Shown: positions 57,401 to 64,000 of the stretch, piece after piece
Numbering within the stretch: position 1 is the first letter of the stretch
Layout: each line of letters begins with the position of its first letter
NCBI RefSeq assembly: GCF_032854445.1
Contig: NC_088296.1
Coordinates: 18,281,485-18,345,484 of the forward strand
Direction of reading: 5' to 3'
DNA length: 64,000 nucleotides
DNA from: Liolophura sinensis
Taxonomy: Eukaryota > Mollusca > Polyplacophora > Chitonida > Chitonidae
Position numbers and translations under genes: made by a program
Notes under the pieces: generated by a model
The model's database searches: none
What the model saw: only the letters and a program-made list of their open reading frames with translations
What the model was told of the DNA's origin: nothing

Positions 57401-57692
57401 TTGTCACATGTTGTTCCAGGTGACCATCTTAAAGAAGAAACCCATTCTGGATCAAACGCCTGCCCCAGACAACAAAGTATTTTCCTTTTGTAACTACGAT
57501 GACGTGGAAAATCTGTCCGCCAACGACGACACCGTACCGGAAATGGAATCCAGAAACGTGGTGCCAAACTCCGGAAGTGATGGAAAAGAGTGGAGAGATC
57601 TTGGCCGCTGTATCGATAAACTCTTTTTTATTCTGTTTATTCTGGTTCTTGCAGCACTCAGTACCTTTGTGTTATTTTACTTTAGGACATAA
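50284..57692 (+). CDS. Nicotinic acetylcholine receptor alpha-type subunit (seven coding exons)
   Basis: The exons are about 50284-50366, 51214-51347, 52664-52708, 53579-53688, 54603-55147, 55821-56008 and 57420-57692. All splice phases agree, giving about 456 residues. It would be one subunit of a pentameric ligand-gated cation channel in the plasma membrane. Visible parts in order: signal peptide; N-glycosylation sites NTS, NLT and NSS; loop D around WVRLYW; loop A WLPDLCLY; the Cys-loop, two Cys 13 residues apart (codons 54709 and 54751); loop B GSWSYSG; loop C with vicinal Cys (54901-54906), which marks an alpha subunit; TM1, TM2 (GEKIALSITTLL), TM3; a short intracellular loop; TM4 and a short C-tail. 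Glu -1' suggests cation selectivity. M2 carries Arg at 16' (55096). The start codon is not resolved. Confidence 0.94.
50503..50792 (+). mobile_element. SINE with tRNA-Leu/Ser-like head (nAChR intron 1)
   Basis: CTTGGTGGCCGAGTGGTTTA, then AAGCGTTGCACTGCGG, is a tRNA-like 5' part. The 3' end GTGTAAAACGACTTAAATAA carries a short A-rich tail. The family differs from SINE-A. Confidence 0.6.
51214..51347 (+). CDS. nAChR exon 2 (first extracellular helix and strand)
   Basis: The acceptor is TTTCTTCTTGTAG ending at 51213 and the donor is GTAAGTAC at 51348. The product contains LWRYLFIENSYNLKIRPVYN then TSRAVNLTLDVAVNQIIDF, the standard N-terminal nicotinic pattern (RPV and V.L....QIID). A diverged inverted copy lies at 49546-49659. 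Confidence 0.93.
51670..52600. repeat. 41-bp minisatellite (nAChR intron 2)
   Basis: More than 20 copies of GTGATAACTGGCAAGTAATG, then GATATCAGGGTAGCTACAGA. Each unit contains GGCAAGTAATGG, that is, a GTAAT donor-like word. Confidence 0.96.
52664..52708 (+). CDS. nAChR exon 3 (45-bp exon, loop D region)
   Basis: This exon encodes 15 residues, DEPKMILTSGIWVRL. The acceptor is ATATTTTTCAG ending at 52663 and the donor is GTGAGTGA at 52709. A 45-bp third coding exon encoding DE...W..L is typical of nicotinic subunit genes. Both neighbouring junctions are phase 0. Confidence 0.93.
52710..53570. other. nAChR intron 3, no repeat recognised
   Basis: Unique AT-rich intron. A short GACGTCACA-type double occurs at 52862-52905. 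Confidence 0.6.
53579..53688 (+). CDS. nAChR exon 4 (loops D and A)
   Basis: The acceptor is CTGTCCTGCAG ending at 53578 and the donor is GTCAGTAT at 53689. The product has YWRDELLTWNSSDFGG, then IQVPARDIWLPDLCLYS. The 110-bp length is typical for this exon in the family. A SINE fragment begins about 25 bp after the donor. Confidence 0.94.
53712..53812 (+). mobile_element. SINE-A 3' part (nAChR intron 4)
   Basis: GGGGATGGTCGTGGGTATCT to AAAACCAATCAAACAAATAA, about 25 bp after the exon-4 donor. Confidence 0.85.
53935..54080 (+). mobile_element. Decayed SINE-A relative
   Basis: GTGAAATACTCTTGAGAACG, then CCTTCAAATACCAATCAAGC. The body upstream is hardly alignable. Confidence 0.55.
54208..54495 (+). 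mobile_element. SINE-A with a long (AAAT)n tail (nAChR intron 4)
   Basis: GATGACCCGGGAGCCTCTCA, then GCTCATGCTGGCTTCCTCTT and a tail of about 15 AAAT units that ends about 105 bp before exon 5. Confidence 0.95.
54603..55147 (+). CDS. nAChR exon 5 (Cys-loop, loops B and C, TM1, TM2)
   Basis: The acceptor is TTTCTGTTGCAG ending at 54602 and the donor is GTAAGTCC at 55148. The exon carries CRVDMGLFPYDTQYC (Cys-loop), GSWSYSGHHID (loop B), YGCCPEPYPSVVY (loop C), RRPTFYLFNLALPCFLI (TM1) and GEKIALSITTLLTVVLFL (TM2). TM2 continues into RMIADSIPP. All ligand-site aromatics expected for an alpha subunit appear to be present. Confidence 0.96.
55364..55545 (-). mobile_element. SINE-A, 5'-truncated (nAChR intron 5)
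   Basis: TTTATTTCATTGGTGTTTAC to GGAAGCCAGCATGAGCTGCA. Confidence 0.92.
55821..56008 (+). CDS. nAChR exon 6 (TM3 and start of intracellular loop)
   Basis: The acceptor is TTTGATTGCAG ending at 55820. The exon encodes QWYFGGCMVLLCLSTAVAIL (TM3), then FPVWARRILYGPLGRKLG, the amphipathic MX-like start of the loop. The donor is GTCTGTAT at 56009, a weak match. Read-through would stop soon after, near 56033. Confidence 0.92.
56235..56305 (-). mobile_element. SINE-A 3' fragment
   Basis: GATTGGTGTTTTACTCCGTA, then AATATTTCACTTGTACAACG. Confidence 0.8.
56470..56602 (-). mobile_element. SINE-A, 5'-truncated (nAChR intron 6)
   Basis: TTTATTTATTTATTTACATG to CCCACGACGATACGCAGGTT. The flank CCGCTTTTTAGTG occurs on both sides (56460 and 56601), which looks like a target-site duplication of about 13 bp. 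Confidence 0.93.
56995..57395. repeat. GTCAGACAGTAAATGACTGA minisatellite (nAChR intron 6)
   Basis: Copies of mixed length built from GAGTCAGACAGT and CAGACAGTAAATG. The array ends about 25 bp before the exon-7 acceptor. A related array lies at 59460-59790, beyond the gene. Confidence 0.94.
57420..57692 (+). CDS. nAChR exon 7 (intracellular loop, TM4, C-terminus)
   Basis: The acceptor is TTGTTCCAG ending at 57419, phase 0. The exon encodes the acidic loop end, then EWRDLGRCIDKLFFILFILV, which is the MA helix end and TM4, followed by LAALSTFVLFYFRT and a stop. The acceptor follows a 57.0-57.4 kb GTCAGACA-type minisatellite directly. Confidence 0.92.
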   Translation: MTILKKKPILDQTPAPDNKVFSFCNYDDVENLSANDDTVPEMESRNVVPNSGSDGKEWRDLGRCIDKLFFILFILVLAALSTFVLFYFRT

Positions 57693-57984
57693 CCAACGCT
57701 CTTTTTATCTTAGAAGCTACATGCCACTGAGATGAATCCAAAACGAGACTACTACAAGTTACTGCGCGCGCAGAATTATTTCCAGTGTCTGATCTCTGCA
57801 CCCTGCAAGGCGAAATTGTGTACATGTAAGATTTTTTAAACGCGTGGTAAAACTGTCTTAGCCTGAAGACTTGAAACAGAAAATTCTCTTTGACACAGAG
57901 ATAATTCAAAACAAATTCGTCTCAACACTCAAGGATATTCACAGTTTCAAAGAAATTCCTCCATTTTGTTGAATGCAGTGTGTG

Positions 57985-58830
57985 TAGGCCTATAAATTAT
58001 AATCTGGAGCCTCCAAAGGTCCAGGAAGTATTTTGGATCCTACTCCGCTGTACACACGTTTGACAAATCCCAGTGCGTGTAGGACTAGACTATCATCAGG
58101 GGCCGTGAAGGCCCCGGAAGCATTTGGGATCCTACTCCGCCGTACACACGTTTGACAAATCCCAGTGCGTGTAGGACTAGACTATCATCAGGGGCCGTGA
58201 AGGCCCCGGAAGCATTTTGGATCCTACTCCGCCGTACACACGTTTGACAAATCCCAGTGCGTGTAGGACTAGACTATCATCAGGGGCCGTGAAGGCCCCG
58301 GAAGCATTTGGTATCCTACTCCGCCGTACACACGTTTGACAAATCCCAGTGCGTGTAGGACTAGACTATCATCAGGGGCTGTGAAGGCCCCGGAAGCATT
58401 TGGGATCCTACTCCGCCGTACACACGTTTGACAAATCCCAGTGCGTGTAGGACTAGACTATCATCAGGGGCCGTGAAGGCCCCGGAAGCATTTGGTATCC
58501 TACTCCGCCGTACACACGTTTGACAAATCCCAGTGCGTGTAGGACTAGACTATCATCAGGGGCTGTGAAGGCCCCGGAAGCATTTGGGATCCTACTCCGC
58601 CGTACACACGTTTGACAAATCCCAGTGCGTGTAGGACTAGACTATCATCAGGGGCTGTGAAGGCCCCGGAAGCATTTGGGATCCTACTCCGCCGTACACA
58701 CGTTTGACAAATCCCAGTGCGTGTAGGACTAGACTAACATCAGGGGTCGTGAAAGCCCCGGAAGCATTTGGGATCTTACTCAGTCGTACACAGGTTTGCT
58801 GAATGCAGTATGTGTAGGCCTAGTGACTAT
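57985..58830. repeat. 92-bp tandem repeat (about nine copies) with an internal hairpin
   Basis: GGATCCTACTCCGCCGTACA recurs about every 92 bp from 58035 (58127, 58219 and on). The inner copies are almost identical. Most copies hold GGGGCCGTGAAGGCCCC, a 6-bp stem with a 5-base loop. The outermost copies are diverged. Confidence 0.96.
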
Positions 58831-58846
58831 CGTCTGGGAATGCACA

Positions 58847-58852
58847 AATAAA
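58847..58852 (+). terminator. Candidate polyadenylation signal AATAAA after the nAChR gene
   Basis: An AATAAA lies about 1.15 kb after the stop codon and just after the 92-bp repeat array. If it is used, the whole array is in the 3' UTR. A later candidate is near 60592. Neither is proven. Confidence 0.25.
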
Positions 58853-59186
58853 ACGCTTTACCAGTGGCAAAGAAAGCCAATGAAATGTTGAGGGGCCACT
58901 GTCTGAATCATGAAGTGCTGGCCCAGGAACTACCAAAGCCCCGAAAAATTGGGATCCTACTTAACTGTACATGCGCGTAGGAGTATTTTAAAACGGCCAG
59001 TAAAGGCTTTCGTTCTGAAATTTGTGGTTATCAGGCTTATGTTGTCACAACTTTTGTTCTCGGATACCTGTCGTGCTTATATATTTACTTTCCGTAAAAA
59101 ACAAATTTAGAAAATATGCCCAGTGTGTGTACTGCAAAGAGTTCAAACAGCGTATATAAGGGGTTGAACTGGACAATGTGTACAGT

Positions 59187-59444
59187 ATTTATTTATTTAT
59201 TTATTTGGTGTTTTACGCCGTACTCAAGAACGTTTCACGACGGTCAGCATTATGATGAGGAAACTATTCAGAGCTCGGGGGAAACCCACGACCATCCTCA
59301 GGTTGCTGGAAGACCCCTTCCCACTTACGGTCGGAGAGGAAGCTAGCATGAGCTGGGCTTGAACTCACGGCGACCGCATTGTTGAGAGGCTTCTGGGTCA
59401 TTAAGCTGCGCTAGAGGGCTAACCAACTGAGCCACTGAGGCCCC
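59187..59444 (-). mobile_element. SINE-A, full length
   Basis: TTTATTTATTTATTTATTTG to GGCTAACCAACTGAGCCACT and GAGGCCCC. Confidence 0.95.
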
Positions 59445-59459
59445 TGCCTATTGTAGAAT

Positions 59460-59790
59460 CAATTGATCAAATGAGTGTGTCAGATAGCAAAAAAGTGTGC
59501 CCGACAGTAAATAAGTATGTCCAAAAGTACATGAGTGTGTCCGACAGTAAATGAGTGTGTCCGACAGTAAATTAACTTGTCAGATATTGAATAAGTGTGT
59601 CCGATATTAAATGAGTGTGTTAAACAGTAAAATAGTATGCCCGAATAAAATGTGCTCGAGAGTAAAATAGTGAGTTAGACAGTCAATAAGTGTGTCCGAG
59701 AGTAAATTAGTGAGTTAGATAGTCAATAGGTGTGTCCGACACTAAATTAGTGTGTCAAACAGTAAATAAGTACATCCGATAGTACATAAT
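59460..59790. repeat. Minisatellite GTGTGTCCGACAGTAAATGA
   Basis: About 14 copies of a 22-23 bp unit, diverged, with the words GTCAGATAG and CGACAGTAAAT shared with the array in nAChR intron 6. Confidence 0.9.
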
Positions 59791-59849
59791 GAAGTTAGAA
59801 ACCTTAGAGGGAATATAACTAGACGGTGTTTATTGGAAACATCTAATGT

Positions 59850-60112
59850 GTATTTATTTATTTAATTGGTGTTTTACGCCGTAGTCAAGAATATTTCACT
59901 TATACGACGGCGGCCATCATTATGGTGAGAGGAAAACGGACAGAGCCCGGGGGAACCCACGACCATCCGCAGGTTGCTAAGACCTTCCCACGTACGGCCG
60001 GAGAGGAAGCCAGCATGAGCTGGACTTGAACTCACAGCGACCGCATTGGTGAAAGACTCCTGGGTCATTACGCTTCGCTAGCGCGCTAACCGACTGAACC
60101 ACGGAGGCCCCT
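59850..60112 (-). mobile_element. SINE-A, full length
   Basis: TATTTATTTATTTAATTGGT to CGCTAACCGACTGAACCACG and GAGGCCCC. Confidence 0.96.
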
Positions 60113-60114
60113 CT

Positions 60115-60640
60115 AATGTAGAGGACAAAGAACAATAAATTTTCACCACGTGGCTAAAACATCACATGGTTCATACCCTTGATGCGGGCCTAAGATGCGG
60201 TTCAAAGGTCTGCTCTGTTTTTACTCTCTATGCTGTACATCTTTAATTATGTTATAAGATTTGTTTTCGTAACTGCGTATGTTGTCAGCTTCACCTACTC
60301 TTAATGCGAAAAGTACATTTGTGATCTTATTCGTTCGTATTTAATGTACAGTTACATTTATGACCGAGTGTATAACTGATGTGCTTTATTTTGTTCCCAC
60401 TGACCACAGATGCGGTCTAGGATGTTTGTAGATTCCCTCGGACACGTGCTATATAAGTCATAGCTATATATTCCATTTTTCTTTGAAGTCTTTGATGGTA
60501 ATTACGATAAAAAGCAATATTTTGCCACATGTGTGCTTCATGATTTTTTTTCAATTTAAGGACTATGTAGTATTTACATACTAAAGTGTGTGAATAAAAA
60601 CATGAAATTACACAACTGTGATGTCTGTCTGAGTGCTTAA
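60115..60640. other. No gene seen
   Basis: Unique AT-rich sequence with an AATAAA near 60592. Confidence 0.5.
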
Positions 60641-60654
60641 TACATTAAAGGTTT

Positions 60655-61040
60655 GTCCCGGTTGTCTGATTGTCCTTGTCGGCGGACTGTACTGGTTAGC
60701 GGACTGACCTGGTTGGTGGACTGTCCTTGTGAGCGGTCAAACCTAATTGGCGGATTATCGTCATTGGCGGACTGTCCTTGTTAGCGCTCTGACCTAATTG
60801 GCGGACTGTCGTGATTGGCGGACTGACATGACCGAACTGTCCTGGTTGGCGTACTATCCTGACTGCTCAATGCTTTCATTGGTGGACTGTCCTTTTGAAC
60901 GGTAAAACCTAATTGGCGGACTGTCATGATTGGCGGACTTATATGACCAAACTGTCCTGGATGGCGTACTGTCCTGACTATTGTTTTGATTGGCGGGCGG
61001 GCCTGGTTTGCTGATTGTCCTGATTGACAGACTGTCCTGC
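60655..61040. repeat. Degenerate minisatellite GGCGGACTGTCCTGATT
   Basis: Some 18 copies of a unit of about 20-24 bp. A larger block (CCTAATTGGCGGACTGTC, then GTGATTGGCGGACT) occurs at least twice. Confidence 0.88.
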
Positions 61041-61099
61041 TTTACAGGAATAGTTGAATCTATGCAACCGACAATCGCAACCGACATTCTTATAACAGC

Positions 61100-62800
61100 A
61101 GTCAACCAATAAGGACGTTCCAGGTTAACAATCGCAAGGCCAATTCCCAAAACGTTGTATAACACAAACCACAAAAGAACTAAGAAAGTGTATAAAGTAC
61201 GAAATTAGGACGGAATCATGCAAAGAGAAGCAGCCAACAGTTTTCTGTGACGTTGGAAAGAAGCAAGGTATGTTCTAGGCGACTGAGTGAAACCAGTATT
61301 CAAATCGTGAAGCATGCTGGGATATCAGCTGTCGATAACAAATATATGGATCTCAGTTGCGCTTTCATTGCTACTGTTCATATATCGAACGTGGTGATTC
61401 TAATATACAACCCCTATAGCCCGAGTTATGCGGAATTAGACACAATCACGAAGCAGAGGGCAACAGATTCTGAACAATCTGTCCATATTCACTTACATGA
61501 GAATTATGCTTATTGTAAAAATTAAGAAACCTACAGTGAAGGCGTTTGATGGAACCTTGACACACTAGTTTTTTACAGTGATAACTGTGACGTTCATTGA
61601 AATCGTGACACAACACACAGGATCTAACAAATGCTAGAAGACGAGATATGTACACGCCATATACATGACCCTTCGGTATATTGCTGTTCTAGTAAGGATA
61701 ATTTACAATGTCAAAATAGAAATCTATCCCTCTGGTCGTAAAGTCTGTAAGAGAGGAAACCGTTTTGGTCTCTGTACAAATAAAGGCCCAGATAAGACGT
61801 ACCATCTGGAGAATCTGTGATTTCCTTTTAATCCAACGGCATTTGCTATATGGATTGTTTAAAACCAGCAGATCATCAATATACCGTTTAGTGAATGTGA
61901 AAGATCGGGACTGGTGAGCATTACCCCCGTAATAGTTTCTGCATATAGTCGTATTCATGTGATTTGTACCCATCAGAATACCTGCACTGTTGATATACGG
62001 TTTCCCCGAATATCACATGGATGTTATTAACGAGAAATTCAAGCAACTCAATGAACATGGAAATATCCTATGAATGGCAGTTCTTGTATGCAATAGAACA
62101 GAAGAAGGCTTTGTTGACTCTGACGTTAATATAGCGGTAATCGGTTTTATTAAATACCGAAACAACTAGTGATGGAATTTTGTCAATTAAATACGTGTGA
62201 GGAATCGAAGTATAGACAGCGGAGAAATCTCAAGCAGATATGCTTCTTCTTCACTGAGACATTTACAGTTTATAAGCATCCACATACGGCGTACGCCTGA
62301 AATTGTTTGCATTTGTACAACATTACTTGTTCCAGAAACACTACTACTTCTTGTAGTGCTTTCCTTAAGACACTTGATACAAGTTTGGTGGTACAGCTTT
62401 TTGGCCCCGCACTAAAGCGACCTTTGTATGGGGATTAATGCATTTTTGGAATCCATTAACAGATATACCCCTCTGTTTGAGAAAGGACTGAAGTTTTTCA
62501 AATAGTTCCTGTAGACTATATATCGTTATGGAATATGTTGAAGCTGCGGCAGTTGTGCTATTAAGCTCCTTCACAAGAACCTGACAGTAATGATTCTTGC
62601 GCACAAATATAATATTAATAGGAGGTTTGTCCGTAGGAACAATGACTTATTTTCTCAGAAGGCCATCAAGCAGGATTCTTCAAAACTTGCTTGACTGTCA
62701 CTTGAGCATTAGTATTGAACTGGTTTATTGCATAATAACCTTTTTCTTAACTAGATCAAGACAAATGTCAAAGGCTGAACGTTTTACAGGGACATCTGAT
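61100..62800 (-). mobile_element. Decayed retroelement with reverse-transcriptase fragment
   Basis: On the - strand the region 61689-61973 reads FTKRYIDDLLVLNNP, the YxDD-type catalytic box of a reverse transcriptase. After a frame change it reads TSYLGLYLYRDQNGFLSYRL then YDQRDRF, a pattern I know from Penelope-like or related retroelements of molluscs. Frames are broken by stops and shifts, so the copy is dead. The part at 61106-61410 is shared with 7840-8100. Upstream ORFs (62365-62604, -) may belong to the same element. Confidence 0.7.
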
Positions 62801-62849
62801 AGAAACTCTGACATAACACTGTAGGGGCATCGACAAAGACATTCAGATT

Positions 62850-64000
62850 CCTTGTCAGAATGCTATACACGACAATGCTCTGATAGAACATTCCGGCTGT
62901 CTGACAGAATACCGCACCGACACATCTGACAGAACATTCAGACTCTCTGACAGAATACCGCACCGAGACATCTGACAGAACATTCAGCCTCTCGGACAGA
63001 ATGCTGCACCGAGACATCTGACAGAACATTCAGGCTCTCTGACAGAATACTGGACGGAGATATCTGACTTAACATTCAGGCTCTCTGACAAAATGCTGCA
63101 CCGAGACATCTGACAGAACATTCAGGCTCTCTGACAGAATACCGCACCGAGACATCTGACAGAACATTCCGGCTGTCTGACAGAATACTGGATGGAGATA
63201 TCTGACTTAACATTCAGGCTCTGTGACAAAATGCTGAACCGAGACATCTGACAGAACATTCAGGCTCTCTGACAGAATACCGCAACGAGACATCTGACAG
63301 AACATTCCGGCTCTCTGACAGAATACCGCACCGAGACATCTGACAGAACATTCCGGCTGTCTGACAGAATACTGGACGGAGATATCTGACTTAACATTCA
63401 GGCTCTGTGACAAAATGCTGCACCGAGACATCTGACAGAACATTCAGGCTCTCTGACAGAATACCGCACAGAGACATCTGACAGAACATTCAGGCTGTCT
63501 GACAGAATGCTGCACCGAGACATCTGACAGAACATTCCGGCTGTCTGACAGAATACCGCACCGAGACATCTGACAGAACATTCCGGCTGTCTGACAGAAT
63601 ACTGGACGGAGATATCTGACTTAACATTCAGGCTCTGTGACAAAATGCTGCACCGAGACATCTGACAGAACATTCAGGCTGTCTGACAGAATGCTGCACC
63701 GAGACATCTGACAGAACATTCAGGCTCTCTGACAGAATGCTACACCGAGACATCTGACAGAACATTCCGGCTGTCTGACAGAATACCGCACCGAGACATC
63801 TGACAGAACATTCCGGCTCTCTGACAGAATACCGCACCGAGACATCTGACAGAACATTCCGGCTGTCTGACAGAATACCGCACCGAGACATCTGACAGAA
63901 CATTCAGGCTTTCGGACAGAATGCTGCACCGAGACATCTGACAGAACATTCAGGCTCTCTGACAGAATACCGCACAGAGACATCTGACAGAACATTCAGG
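62850..64000. repeat. 46-bp satellite, continuing past the window end
   Basis: About 25 copies of CGAGACATCTGACAGAACAT followed by TCAGGCTCTCTGACAGAAT. Variant units (TGGACGGAGATATCTGACTT) are spaced 138, 184 and 230 bp apart. The overlapping - strand ORFs of 80-90 codons are by-products. Confidence 0.97.

Noticed and set aside
62784-63995. Set of overlapping - strand ORFs with MFCQMSRC repeats
   Set aside because: All lie in the 46-bp satellite and shift frame from copy to copy.

Overview
This is a eukaryotic (animal) nuclear window. Split genes with GT-AG introns, many tRNA-derived SINEs and very abundant minisatellites point to a lophotrochozoan, most likely a marine mollusc; I infer the clade from the SINE types and cannot name a species. 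Two runs of exactly 200 N (11317-11516 and 49660-49859) are assembly gaps of unknown true size.

Two spliced genes are well supported, both on the + strand. (1) 16805-36939: six coding exons encode a PAPS-dependent sulfotransferase of the cytosolic SULT family. Its long N-terminal extension is basic, then hydrophobic, and looks like a membrane anchor, possibly mitochondrial. A TATA-like box lies at 16299. (2) about 50284-57692: seven coding exons encode a nicotinic acetylcholine receptor alpha-type subunit (Cys-loop channel). It has a signal peptide, a 13-residue Cys-loop, vicinal cysteines in loop C, and TM1-TM4. An extra copy of its second coding exon lies inverted on the - strand at 49546-49659, cut by the second gap. 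It may be a remnant or the edge of a divergent paralogue. A weaker small ORF candidate is at 6901-7167 (-).

The rest is repeats. 0.1-4.4 kb is back-to-back minisatellites (about 29, 66, 40, C-rich and about 30 bp units). 4.7-16 kb is mostly unique, with SINEs, a MITE-like element and a retrotransposon tail. 17-36 kb is the sulfotransferase gene with very large introns, holding a 94-bp satellite (21.5-23.1 kb), a 13-bp minisatellite (24.4-25.2 kb) and nested tandem duplications at 32.6-33.9 kb. 37.7-43.2 kb is minisatellites plus a SINE-bearing 521-bp tandem duplication. 43.4-49.2 kb is a cluster of SINEs. 57.9-64 kb holds 92-bp and 46-bp satellites and a decayed reverse-transcriptase element.

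The most unusual observation is that tandem micro-duplications have triplicated splice sites of the sulfotransferase gene. The exon-1 donor occurs three times with a 37-bp period. The exon-3 acceptor plus exon start occurs three times with a 48-bp period, and one spare copy is open and in frame. Other points of interest are the membrane-anchored SULT architecture, an arginine at M2 16' of the channel, and an array of hairpin-forming 92-bp repeats just 3' of the channel gene.
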